From: Taenia hydatigena | Taxonomy: Eukaryota > Platyhelminthes > Cestoda > Cyclophyllidea > Taeniidae | Assembly: GCA_036345935.2 (NCBI GenBank) | Contig: JADWOT020000326.1 | Coordinates: 6,844 to 70,843 of the forward strand | Length of the DNA: 64,000 bases | Direction: 5' to 3' | Shown here: in pieces, positions 1 through 12,541 of the stretch | Layout: each line of letters starts with the position of its first letter | Position numbering within the stretch: the stretch's first letter is position 1 | Notes under the pieces: model-generated | The model's input: only the letters and a program-made list of their open reading frames with translations | Told to the model about the DNA's origin: nothing | Databases searched by the model: none | Translations under genes and position numbers: made by a program

Positions 1-3000
1 TGGATAATACGTGAAAGGCCAGAGCACAGTCATATTTTTTGTCCGGTTGAATCAACAGTACAATCATTACGTCGTCATCGATACTGAGTGTAAGCAGTTT
101 AGCTGAATTCGCAAATCTTCATGCCACCAACTCACTGATGTTCCCACGGAGAATTTTAATTAAACCTTTCGGGTCAGGTGTGCTTCTTACGCTGAAGAGT
201 GTTTCATAGGAATTCTCGTTGTTCTATTGGGTTGCTAATACCTTGGTGAGCCTGTTCAAGGCTTATAATACTAGTGGAAATATTAGCCAGCAAAAGACAC
301 GTCTTCTTTGCTGTCACCTCCATCACTGTATCAACAGTCTTGATGATCGGTTTTAAATGATTTCATTCATGACACGCAAATTAGCTATCAAAACAATCTA
401 ACGCAACAACAAAGGCACGCTTCGTAGTTCGTGCTGTTTGATACTGCCTCAGTGCTCACCGATCAAATGCTCCATCAGATGGTGGTGATGATGCGACCAA
501 CCAACGGCTTTCGTCGAACGAAGTTAGAGTCCACAACGATTTTCACATGATGAAGAAGGAGATAATGAAGGTAAGCTAGGCGTTTGGTGGATTTTTATTT
601 GTATTTAACAAATTAGGTCTCATTAATCTAAATCCATCGTCACTAGAGTGTCATCCATTCAATAAACCACCTAAGCAATTCGAAATAATCACGCGAAGTG
701 TTGTACAGTGAGAGAGTAACGTAACCAGGTATTGTAGATGGGAAACAAAATCTTAACAGCGGTTGCAGTTTTCCTAGGCGCCTATTCTAACAAGTAATTG
801 CTTAAATGCTTACTATCGTTACTATTATATAGGTAGACTAAAATCGTGCTTCATTGCCTTGACTAAGTTTTGCATTTTATTTTACATTTAATAGGTAGCT
901 TAGTGCTTATTCCGATCTGTTAGATTAATTCGCAAACGATGTAGCGAACGATAGTCATCATCTCGACCCATCATCCATGGGGAACAATGAGAAGGAGAAG
1001 AATTTCTACAACGAACGACCTTAATGAGTGCGATTGGACAAAGTGGATACGCTGTGGAGAAAAGATATTGCAGACTTCATTTTAAGCTCGCTTGACAAAT
1101 GTGGGTCACATGGTGGGAATAGTTGCTTGGGAGAAAAGACCGTGATCGATGGCGAGAGGAGATTGGTATGGATGATGGAAGACCGAACGGGAATGACTGG
1201 CAAGTAAATTAGATGCGAGGCGAAATGGCGAGTCAAAAAGAAGTAGGGAGAAATGAATGTACGGGTGCATGGAAACGGGATAAATTGTAAATTAGGTGGA
1301 AGGTTAGGCAGATAGGTAGCAAAAAAGGGGGAGACGCGGAGAGATTGCGAGGGATGAAGGACTGAAAGACGCATGTTTTAATAGTTGATCGATGGATAAA
1401 AGATGAAAGGGGAAAGGAACGAATGAATAGATGACGACTGTGAGGAATGAAGAGGTAGGTCGATGAGTGAATTTGTGAGTGGATGAATACCAAATCTATT
1501 CCCGCTTGGACACCGCAGAGAGGCAGTCAAGCGTTCCATCCAACAATTGCTGTTTCACTATGCTACGTGCACACGCTCACACTAAGTGCGCATACATCCA
1601 CTAGTCCACCTCGGCTTCTCACACGTTCACCTACTGACCTCTCTAGGCTTTCACAATAGTCTACATCATTTCGCATCTACTTCATCCCACCCCTTAATTT
1701 CTCTTCCAATTTAACTTAAAGGTGGCTGCAGTTGGTGACTCGATGTCTGCATTTATCACTGATTTACAACAGATGAAATCGCTGACTTCTCATTTCGGCG
1801 ATTCGTAATGCGCTCTTTATTCGGCGTCGGTTGTTAGCGCTGTCATTGAACAAGCAAGTTGTAACCCCTTCCAAAATGAAGTTCGTGAAGGTGGTGCGCT
1901 CAATGCGCATTGGCGTCATAAGAAGGTGAAGTGGTTTTGATGAACAAGTAGCGTGGTGCAAGGCCATGTTGCGAAGCAAATGTGCAGCCTCTAGAGATCG
2001 AGCACACAGCCAAACAAAGAGTTATCTTACTGAGTGCTGTCAATTTCGTTCCATCAAGAAGTATTCCAATTTGAATAAAACATTGCAGCGCGAGACCCTC
2101 TGGTGATCAAAGTAATTCAGTGGATGTGGCATTGTGCTCAGTAGGGATTGTGGAGCCTCATAGCCTAGTAACAAAAGGGCGACATTTCCCGCCTTAGTGT
2201 TTTACTTCCCTATCATCGCAAGGTATCCCTGCACACGGATGTCTGTTTCAAATTTATTGACTGAGGGTAAGGACTTGGGCCAGAGGTATGGTCTCGCAGG
2301 ATAGTAGAAGAAACATATCAAAGTTGAGTTTTTGAGAAAAGATAAAAGAATGGATGCATCTTATTTGGCTGAATGAAGAGAGCAGATGCAAATGTCTGGG
2401 TTTTCATTGTAGGTTAGAGACGCAAATAGTGGCGATCCTCCCCTGTTCATCAATGGGCAGACTCGAGGACCGGGAAGAGTAAACAAATTAGTTCACTTGT
2501 GTACTAGTGTACTAGTGGAGACTGAGCTTCAGTGTGTGTGTGTGTGTGAGTGAGTGTGAGTATACGGCCTTTTGGTCTGAGTCTTAGTCTAAGTGCCTTT
2601 CTGGTGCAAATCAGTCACTTGGTTGACTCACTTAAGCGTACTTGCTAGTGACTGGTTGGCATTGGGCTTAAAGTAACTGTTGCCGCAATTAGAGTGCTTT
2701 TACTTTAATGTCCAGACAACTAAAGCGAACAACCATAAGCAACTAAGTAGACAAAAACTTTTGCCACTTTAAACAACAAGTTCTCTCTGGATTCAAAGAG
2801 GTCCCCGGAACTGTATTCCATTCTTCAACCCCTTCTCTACCATACGCGTCAGCTCACTAACCAATTTGTCCAGTTGTATAGTCTTCTGTCAAGCATATGC
2901 GACAAGATGGAACCCGTTCGAACATCAATTGGAATGGAGAAGAATGTAAGGGATTTGATTTGTTATTTGACTTTAGTTCACTAGAGTCGCTCCAGTTTTC

Positions 3001-3145
3001 GGAAAAATTGCTGTCGAATTGGCATTCTTCGGAGTAATGAAACCTGAAACAGGAGTAGACAGCGTACTTAGCACCCGCAAGCATTAGGCTACAATAGTCG
3101 GAGAAGGTAAAACAATCGGTAAATCGCAAAGGCTCACAAGAAAGT
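1..3145. other. Stretch without a recognised gene
   Basis: No open frame here resembles a family I know, and none shows a convincing exon with splice sites. A (GT)n microsatellite of about 20 bases lies at 2531-2560. The part from about 1180 to 1490 is purine-rich, with many irregular GAATGA/GGATG-like words; its long minus-strand frames are Ser/Pro/Phe-rich by-products of that composition. Confidence 0.6.
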
Positions 3146-4499
3146 TCATGCAAGCACAAGAGCCATGAAAGCTAGTAGGGAAGCAGTGGCCGAAGCAACG
3201 CAGTTAGATTTAGTGGTGGTGACAATGGTGTTTGTGGACGTGGAGGAGGAATCTGTTGAAGTGGTCGTTGCAGGATTCGACGCAGATGGCTTTGTCATGA
3301 CGAGTGTAGAAGTCTGGGTGGACTTGATATTCGTTGCGGTTGTGGGACTACTGGCGATTGTAGAAGTCTGGGTGGATTCGCTATTCGTTGTGGTTGTAGG
3401 CGTGGTTACGGAACTTGCAGTTGTTATTGACCATTTTCGCCCTTCGTTAAGAAGAAAAATTTGCTTCAACCTATGCTTTTACGTCTACAATTCAATAAAT
3501 TCTTGTTAGCGCATTATATAGCATTGTAAACTACTTCCTGAGTTTCACGTAAATACCTGCAGTAGACTCCATGGTAGAGGATATTATGAATAAAGCTGCG
3601 GAACCGTTACTTGCATTTAATAGTTTGGCAGTCAACAAAACGAACAGAAAAGACTCACATTCTTCCACACTTGGTTTAGTTGCTCTCACTTTGTCACTGC
3701 AGATTCTACGCCCAAGGTCTTTCGAATCTGTTCCCACAATGCGTACACAAACAATGGCAAGAATGGTTTGCTTTGGCTTCAAATTCGAGGTGGTGTAATT
3801 TTCGTATTCGGTGTAATAGGTACCACTGATCAAAGCATTTTCAACTTCTCAAGGAATACTATAGCCAGTGACACGCACGTTGGCACGAGATGGTGGTTTC
3901 CAACTCACGCGCACCCTGTAAGGATCGATCGCTTCAATTGTAACGTTCTGGGGAGCCTTAGGGTCTGCAGAAATGGAAGCGTAGATATATTTCTGAGTTA
4001 GCGTTAAGAAAATTACTAGTATTCAAATGTCCTAGTATGATCCCACATGTTTCTATGTGTAGTGAGAAAGAAGCGAAATGCACAGAAGGTGACAAGAAGT
4101 GATTTGGGAGAACCGCATGCATTACCCCAATTGTTGGCGAATCGAGTAAAGCACTAGGAGTTATGAGCCAATGCAAGCAAACGAAGGAATCTATTCAGTG
4201 GCATTAGGTCAATTTGACTGTGTCAAGATGAAACGTGAAGTGGTGTGACTGAGTACAATCGGACTGCAACATATAAGCAATTCTGGCACATCTAAGCCAT
4301 TTTCCTAGTGAGGAACACTTTTATGCCTGCCGCTTATGCCGATTTAATGCTAATTAAAATACCTACTCTCATTTGCCAAATGCCTACATCCACGTGTCAA
4401 TGAAAGTGAAGCATGCGTAGATATCTTACCCGCTGCCAGTGTGAAATCGCCTTGCAAAAATAAAGTCTCTAGCAGTATGAAGCAGAGCAAAAGGGACAT
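3146..4499 (-). pseudogene. Fibronectin-III oncosphere-antigen-type gene (EG95/TSOL18/45W-like) with one in-frame stop
   Basis: Seen: three exons with matching phases. Exon 1 (4499-4430) starts at ATG and encodes a signal peptide (MSLLLCFILLETLFLQG...) ending at a GTAAGA-type donor in phase 1. Exon 2 (3964-3671) follows a TTTCTGCAG acceptor and encodes one fibronectin-III domain, with PQNVTIEAID, VRVSW, VTGYSI and a late VCVRIV strand; it ends in phase 1. Exon 3 (3441-3146) encodes a Ser/Thr-rich stalk with two related STQTST units and a hydrophobic C-terminus (SATASLLAFMALVLA) that could be a GPI or membrane signal. Total 219 codons plus stop, with an in-frame TGA at codon 62 (3851-3849). 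Known: taeniid host-protective oncosphere antigens have this signal / single-FnIII / hydrophobic-tail layout over three exons. Inferred: a family member killed by a single nonsense change, or an allele. The family call rests on architecture; the mucin-like stalk makes it longer than EG95. The exon 2 donor (GTGTGG) is weak. Confidence 0.75.
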
Positions 4500-6870
4500 C
4501 TCTTACACGTGTGCTTGTAAGCATGCAGTGAGAAGATGTAAGCCAATGGAATGGCCCACTCCTGACCTACGAAGCAAATAGCGCATTCACACGTACACCG
4601 GGAAACCGCACATGGTATTTTGTCGTTTAATTGATTGTGTGGGTATCCTTTGGTATGGACGCCTGCTGGAGCAAAATAGCCTTCACGATATTGTGAGTGG
4701 GCTAATGCAATGTGCGCTTGGAATGCATGGGAGATAATCAAGAGAAGAGCAGAAAAGACAAGACAAAGGATGTGGACTAGTGTGAGGAAGGTCGGGTGAG
4801 GTAAAAAGAAAGAGCAGAGGAGGCAAGAGGAAGTGAAGACACTGGCTGTTGGGAATGTTCACATCACGACCTACCAAGAAGTCAATGGTGTCATCCATAA
4901 GTTTCAGCCATGCGTCTCTCCGCGGTGTCCTGTAGGTTTACTTTGAACAAATCCAGTGGTTGCCAAGGCGAAGAGAGCACAGATGTGGTGTAGGCTCTTC
5001 ATTGTTTACCTGTCTCGAGAAAGGTTGTACATTTTTTGTTAGTATATAGGTATGCGATTGAACAGGCAGAGTAGTTGGTGAAAATAGATTGCAGTGGAGG
5101 ATGTAAGCCTGGAACCAAGTTACTAGCGCATACATTTGTTGCATCGCGAAACTGGTAGAATATTTAGGAAAGGGGTATGAAACAGGTTTAATGATGGAGG
5201 GAGTGAATGGAAGGCATCGGGTGAAGGGAGGGATGAAGGGAGAAATTGGAGGATAGATGAGGAGTGATGGGATGTATGCAAGGTTGAATGCAATGAGGAA
5301 ATGTTGGAGGATGGAGGAGAGGAAGAAAGAGATTAATTTAAGTAAAAACTATGGATGGCCTAACCACACCTTGCCCATCCACTCTTAAGGTCCCATTTGC
5401 ACCACAAGCACTCTTAGCCTCGAGAGGCCACGTCACTCCTCCGTCCGACACACTTCCTCATCTTGCCGGTTCCACAAGCTGTGACTTTCTTTCCCACCTC
5501 ACCAATTCACCGCAGCGCGTGTCAGTCTGTTTGAACCATTTGATTTTAGCGACAAACTAAATGAACGCTGCTTCTTTAAAGGATGAGGTGGCGAGCGAGT
5601 AGTCTAACTATGTAGAGAACGGCAGCCTAACAGATGTTCTTTTCACCGGCTTCGTTAGAGTAAGCAAGGCAGATGCTGAGCAATGGTGACAGCGGATGAT
5701 GCTATTCTGGTGCGCTTTAAGCCTACGGCAACTGCTAGCCCACCTGCCAGTGGCAATGACCAATCGCAGTTGGAGAGAATGAGTCGAGTGAGAGGCTCAA
5801 AAGAGAACTTATTACAAAAAAATTGTTAGGAAACGTACTTTTAAGTAGCGGTTTACTGCACAAGAGATTCTTTCTGTAGAGGGGAAGTTAGGAGCACAAA
5901 ACCCGTTCCCCACCACGATTGAGTCCTTAGCGCGATCTGCCCGACAAGTTGTCACGTAATGTAGGTGGACTGTGAAGCTCATGGTCAGATCATAAGGACA
6001 TGGCTAGTGGTAAATAACTTCCGATGCGCACATAGACGATGGGCTTCTCCACTCGCCATCATTTCCTTTATCCCTACCCTCATGAGTTGGCAACAATGAT
6101 CAATAAGAAAGTTAATTTCAAGACTGGAAAATGAAGTTATGGTAGAAGAAACAGTTTAACGCGTTGCGATTTGTCATTCGAACACGTGAAGTGGTTTATG
6201 ATTGAGAAGCTTGAATAGAGCCACCGACGTCTTTCGCCTTCTTCGGTCTTCGCAGCGTGCTACTGAAGTCATTGAGCAGGCACTTCATGCCGAGTTCCGA
6301 TATTTTGCATGCATTATGTTTAAGTCCTTTCAATGTTTTTGCTTCCGCAGTTTGTGCCATTAGTCATTAGTGGGTGCTAATGTTATCGGCACTGGATGTT
6401 TCCTTAATATCACCTCTTAATTGCCACTATTTTGGGTGTAGTATTGTTTTACTCTAAGTACGATTAAAGCAAATTTGTTAAATCGGTGTTCTTATTTGTA
6501 CCCAATCGAGTCACAAAGGCGGGACATCGAGAGAATGGAGGACGCAATGTGTATCTATCTTTGTTTGATTGATCCAGACATCATGCCGCTTGCCACCACT
6601 TTTGGAGTTCACCTGTGCTTGCGCGGTAGTGGATCGAGGTGAGAAGCGAAAGTTGGATTGGAAATAGAGCACTTTAGACACCCTCAAGCGTAGTTTAGAT
6701 AGAGATTTCGGCTTTTGCATTCCTGAAGTTTAACAAATTATTTATTTTTGCAAAAAATTATTTTTGCACTGTTACAACTTTTGCCAAGGCAAATGCGTTG
6801 CCCAAATGTAAGTGATAGCAACAAAAATAATTGTTTTTGGTGGATTTGAATCGGATCTCACTCTGTAGCG
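4500..6870. other. Stretch without a recognised gene
   Basis: No recognisable coding exon on either strand. The segment from about 5160 to 5340 is a strongly purine-rich tract (GGAGGGA/GATGGGA words) of simple-sequence character. The upstream region of the fibronectin-III gene lies at 4500-4800; I see no clear TATA box there. Confidence 0.5.
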
Positions 6871-6939
6871 AAAATGGTCAGTTGGAATATTTGCCTGTCA
6901 AAATTCATGTCGTTTTACTTTGCCAAAGTGCCAATTAAA

Positions 6940-9850
6940 ATGCAGTTTAGTGATCATGAATTTGCAGCAATGGAGGCTTCTTGGAAGTCGGATTCTGTTT
7001 TGCAGTCTTTGTGTTGTCTTTGGGCACAAAATGCGAGTACCGTCAGACTTGGTAGCCCTAGACTTGATAGCTTCCTTCCTGAACATTCGGTAATGCCAAC
7101 CAGAAAGCGCAATTGGAGGCAATCAGTGGGTTGCCTTCCAAGGCTTCGTGACAATGCGTTTCCAATAAAAACTTCATTCATAAGTATTTCGGAGGCAGGC
7201 ATCTCGAGATGCCTCTTTTGACAGCAATAAACGTGCACGGTCCGGTGGTGTACACAAATGAACACTAATCAGGCAGATTCAAATAAAATCAGCTGAAGAA
7301 ACCTACGGAATTGCTTAATTCAGAAAAACTTGAGTGCGTCCAAAAATGCGCATTCAAATACGAGATGGTCCTCCTAAGCTCCGCAGAACAATTAGAAGTA
7401 AAGCAGCAGCAAGCTTTTAATTGCAAGTAGAGTAATTTGAATCCACTCATTTGATCAACTGTGCGTAGTGTCTATGCTACCTCTCTAAATGTGGAAAACA
7501 CTTATTTGGAAATTATAATTGCAGTCCGTTGCAGATGCCCACGTGTGCAATGAAGCAAACTGCCGCATTCTGCCCATCAGCATCCAGTACAATCAATCCG
7601 GTAACTACAAATACAACACACCTTGTAGTACGCACAAACAATGCGCATTTGTACGCACCTATCAACCGGCGAGTCACTTCCTCCGTACATCCGCGCCACA
7701 AGGCAGGGGCCATGGCACGGCGCCGCTTGCGCCTTGCTTCATGGTAGATTTCCAGCAGCTTCGACGAAATCGCATCAGCGAGCAGTGAACGCCAAAACGC
7801 CCTTCAGCAGCAGCACGGCTCCAACGAAGCACCTGTTCTTTGCAGACTTGGAAGAAACATAGCTGATGTGCTGCTTCATTTGTTCAGTCGCCCCCGCTTT
7901 GTTCGATGTTTGCATCCACCCATCACCTGCGTCACCAAATACTCCATCCAAGGAACATCCTCAAATCTGCAGGAACAAACTAAGACTTAAAGAAACGATG
8001 CCAATCAAAGCGGCGGATTGACATGCTGTGCGATGATGGAGTGGTCTGCACGTTGATGCCTCAGTCGCAGCAGCGTCTTGACGACTTTGGCTTAGGCGTG
8101 TTCTGATCGCGTCTACTGAGGTTACAGAAGACGACATTCAGTTCGCCGGTGGAAAAGAAAATGCTCAAGTACTCTTTCAGGGGAACTGCAGCTATATCGT
8201 CAGTAAAAAAACAAACCGGTAACAAGTTGCCGTAAGAATCCCAAATCCCCGCTTACAGTGTTGCAAAGCAGAACACGGACGCGAGTAGACATTGCAGTTG
8301 GAAAACAAAACGTCCTAGCAGTCACACTATAAGGCCTCCGCGTTTACACGAGCATGTAGGCGTACAAGGGAAGTCAATTGAAATTCAGAGAACGCAATAA
8401 CAACTAAGAAACTAAAACTGACGCATCTTGTACTACACAAAAATGTGAAAGAACCTATGAAGGAATGATGCAAGCACGTTTCCACCCAGAAATAAGAAGG
8501 CACATCGAATCCATTGCAGCACAGAAGAGACAGCAATAACTCAGTATCTGCAATCCAACCTTACCTAAGGAACGCGTGAAGCGATATCTAAGGCGGAATT
8601 CGCATTCATCGCCGTCTCATAATGCGTTCAATCTTTACGAAACAAAAATCTTGGCATTAACTTCAGTGTTTAACCTAGCAAATGCACGGATGAAGCAAAT
8701 GTACAATAAAAATAATGAATACTCATTAGTAAAAACAAGGAGTACGTGTCAAGCACCTGGTAAAGGTAAAACTTTTCAACAGAATTACGACTCATTAATC
8801 GAAGTCCACAGCCATTAAAAAGCAAACTAATTGGCAAATTGCCAGAGTAATCTTAACAAATTACCCAAAGTATTGCAGAGCAAACAATGGACGTGATTAG
8901 ACCTTGCAGCTGGAAAAAAACGGCTTAACTTTCACATTGTGAAACCTTGGAGTTTGTTCTAGCAAATAGGCGTACGAAGGAAGCCAATAAGTAATAAAAT
9001 GACCTAATAACACATAGCAAATTGAAACTAACAAAGAGACACCAAACGCCTGCCAGCTTTCCAACTTGTTCGAGCAAATTAATCCTCATTAACCGAAAAT
9101 AATGGCCACCAAAACGAACACCACTCGCGTACTTCGCGCACTGATACAGCTAATCAGTTTAGTGCTGTTCGATAAAACAAATAAACTAATGGTTTGGGCG
9201 CATATTAAGCAATCTAGAGATTATCTTGATTGCTTGTTTTCCCTTTTTTTGAATTTATAAGTAAAAAACGCAAACAAAAAATTATTTGAAAAGCAAGAAA
9301 ACTACTAAAATACCCAGATGTAAAAGCGCGTTAGGGTAACATTGTAAGAGTCCTAAGCTTTTATTATTACCATTTAACTGGCAGCTTAGCATTTGTTTTG
9401 ACGTTTTATAAGCAAGTGTTTACTATTATCAAGTTTGATGTTTGTTACTAAATTGATTTAGTGCAGCTTTTATTTATTTCCATAGTTTTCACATGACTTT
9501 TTAACGGGAGCTTGCATCGTTCTGCCAACCCGTGCCCCGATACATAGACAATCAACCGACGCAGCATCCGCAACGCCACCAGACTACCAACGACTTTCAA
9601 GAAGAAAATTGGAAGGGGAAAAAGTAAAGCTGTGAACATGATCTGTGGCGAAAAGGAGACATTGTAGCGTCCTGAGGCTCCCTTGAGGGCAAAAGAAGGC
9701 AGAATGCTAGAGTAGAATACATATATTCGATGGACAGAGGGAAATAGGCTGCTGGCATAACCCGGAGGCCAGCCCACGCAGCTAGGTCAGTACGGCCACC
9801 TCTGTGACCTTGACCGAATTACAGGAAAGAACAACATCACTTGTCAAGCG
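6940..9850 (+). repeat. Mosaic repeat, copy A (partial)
   Basis: The sequence from about 7090 to 8220 matches 20455-21790 and 52880-54430. The part from about 8270 to 9060 matches 24290-24960. The part from about 9660 to 9850 matches 25120-25320 (shared words include AGGCTCCCTTGA and CCCGGAGGCCAG). Copy A lacks the block that lies at 21900-24290 in copy B, so it carries an internal deletion of more than 2 kb. Within the copy, about 8265-8380 and 8875-8995 are related to each other, so part of the unit is itself duplicated. No reverse transcriptase, transposase or terminal repeat was seen. The nature of the element is unknown: an old segmental duplication or a non-autonomous element. Confidence 0.65.
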
Positions 9851-10500
9851 TGCAATTAGTGGAAATGGACTCCTAGTCAGATGGCGATCACTGCATCATA
9901 CAAAGTGGATGCATCAACGAGCCTGCAGTTGGAAGGCGATCCTGTGGTCAACGATATTTTATTCACCCACGTTCCTTCATTCACTGCCGATAAACGAACT
10001 TGAAGCAGATGTCAGGAGCAGTGAAGTAGATAGTAGTTGGCTTAAACACTGCCGTTGGTTCTATGCGAATGCAAGAGTAGTCGACCCAGAGAGTCCTTGT
10101 ATTTGTCGTCCACGGTGTCACCATCGCTTTGGATTTTTGGCTCGCTAAAAGAATAACTCCCTACTCAAGTTCCGTGCTTCACAGCACACAATTACAAGCC
10201 CCATCAACACTTGCTATCATGAGGAGCACACATTACCTACTCATAATCGACACTTTCTACTCTCCTCTACCTCCTTTGCAAGTTAACTATTTTCACGTCA
10301 AGAAATATCTGCTCTGCGAATGTAGTGGTTGGGATTTGAGTCCGTTCATCTGTACTTAGAGCACTTGACTTGGTTTCCAAGAGGCAGAAGTTCCTCGTCA
10401 AGCTCCCAATATGGCGATTAGGCAAGAGTGTGGTGGAGAAACAACTCAATAAGTAGCATTCTGATGGTGGACGCATCAACTTGTGTTTCTCCATTCTTAA
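9800..10500 (+). repeat. Dispersed repeat, copy 1 (matches 63280-64000)
   Basis: This block matches the right end of the window along most of its length. Shared words include AACGATATTTTATTCACCCAC, the inserts around GTAGATAGTAGTTGG / GTAGATGGTAGTAG, and a common 3' part ending AAGGACTCTCAGCAA. Here it directly continues repeat copy A, whereas in copy B the equivalent position is occupied by the ryanodine-receptor remnant. Frames are interrupted in both copies and I recognise no protein. Confidence 0.7.
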
Positions 10501-12541
10501 CGCCGTGAAAATTGGAAGTTGGAGTGTTAAGGACTCTCAGCAACAAACAACTATGATGACGAGACATCTGATAAGACCTGCATCAATTGGGAGAATTGTC
10601 AAAGGTAGCCAATCAAGTGCCACCTACACGAGCTCACCAAAAGAAATGGACTTTTGAGTCTACCAGCATTCCCTTTTCATCCGTTATATGGGTCATAAAG
10701 ATGCGCGATGGGAAGTAGTATGACGCTGCAGTGTTTGGTGGTCAAACTCACAAAGTATTTGGCCACTACATTAAAAGGTCTGCACTTTCTATTTTTTCCA
10801 ATCGTAGACGGAAAATGTTTCCTGCAAGTCCCTCCAGAAAACCAAACAGTTGCTGATGATTTACATCTAGTCGATACCGTTTAAAGAAGTTAAGAAATCT
10901 TGTTGCTTGGCAGCGCAAGACCTCTTTCCGCAAAACTTACCTTCTAGCAGCCTATGCGCTTGGATGAGATCTAAATACTGCGTTTATTCTCTCATCCGTA
11001 TTCCTTCACCATATGTCGCCTGATGGTAGCTTGGGTTCAAGCGGTGTAGAGAACTCCGTGTTCGAAGTGAGATGAAAATGACGGTAATGGAGTTTGAGTT
11101 ACCTGCTCCTAGAGCGCAAGCAATGTAACAATGTTTTGTCTTCTTCAAGTATATTAGTGGGTCTATGTGGGTCATGTTTGCAGACTGTAGAGGATCATTA
11201 AGAATGACACCATTCGAGGTCTCATATTTGGGCGTAGGGGTGTGCAAGCTGTTGCCCACTGGGATCTACAAGTACGTAATTTAGCATTTTGGACATTCGT
11301 AAAGTCGTCACGCATCACAGATTTGCATTTTGCCTTAAGTAATAAAACTTTACATTGAAGCATCTCTGGTTCTATTTACATTAAAAAAGGATTGCCCCCT
11401 GTCCTCTTTCAATTTTGCTTTTATAAAAGGCTATTTGTTGGAATGGACTACTTTTGCTAATCTGCTACCAGTGCGCTAAAGATGACTTCTGCGTAAAGCA
11501 AAGCAGAATACCCTTTCACTTTGCATCTTTGTGGCACAAAACCTCCGTCAGACCGTTAATTTTACAACCATGCCGACTTTTACTGCGTCCAATCAGCGCG
11601 ACGCAACGAGTGCGTACTCGGCTCATTTAAGCCAATTACCTTCGAGTCTGCAGTGGGCAACAACGCAGCCTTGTGTGTTTTAGGACATCTTCAGATTTTG
11701 TAAAGCCCTTGCTCAACAAGTATCTCAAGCGTGTGCACTGCAAAACTACTGAATCTGTCAGAAAGAACGAGCGTATCGGCTCAGTGTCATGTGCAAAATT
11801 TCCTTTTTAATTTTTCCCCGACTTATTTATCCTTTTAAAAATACACATAAATTATAGATGAATTTCTACCTGATGAGTGCGAAAATTCTTCTTTAGCTAG
11901 ATTAACTTCGTCACCTTGCCAACGAACTGGTTAAAAAATGAAGCTATACTAGTTTTTAAAGTTGTTCGTGTGACGCACTGCTTGGTTGTTTTTCAAATCA
12001 AGCAATTAAGCTTCTGTCCATGTGTTCTCAATTGTCAATCCAAACAAACTTTGAAGTGTGCAAATCACATCCTCGGTGAGTGACAGAACAAATAGGTGGT
12101 AATGGGAATTCGTTTCAATGCACTTTTCAAGTGATTAGCAGTCAGCACCCGCCAACCAAGGGACTGAGTGAAGGTCATTGACCTCTAAAAAGCAAACCGT
12201 CTTCCACACTGTAACTTCGATTCACTCGGATAATACCTATCCACTCTGCTCACCCCCGAAGCATAAAATGTAGAGGTGGAAGATAAATTAGCTAAACTCA
12301 TTGCGTACATGCGGAACTGGATTTAAGACAATTTTTGACCGCATCTTCTCCGCATTCCGTCAGCTGTGAAAGTTGTTATCAAGAAGGTGGAAGAGACAAT
12401 AAAGATGCTAGCACTTTGATGTTGTAATTTCTTCTTTGAAATGATGGATGTAGTAGAAACACACCAATGGTTCCCATCTTCAGCGTTATTCTTCTGAGTT
12501 AGTGATGGCTGCGTGGTGGGTGAGCCCGGACAGAGGCGACT
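10500..12541. other. Stretch without a recognised gene
   Basis: AT-rich sequence in which I see no exon with homology, no RNA gene and no repeat shared with the rest of the window. Confidence 0.5.

Noticed and set aside
1021..1493. Two overlapping minus-strand frames of 86 and 117 codons
   Set aside because: They arise from purine-rich simple sequence (GAATGA/GGATG words), giving Ser/Phe/Pro-rich translations with no family resemblance.
3165..3509. Val-rich 114-codon plus-strand frame
   Set aside because: It is the antisense shadow of the Thr-rich exon 3 of the fibronectin-III gene; Thr codons (ACN) read backward as Val-rich sequence.
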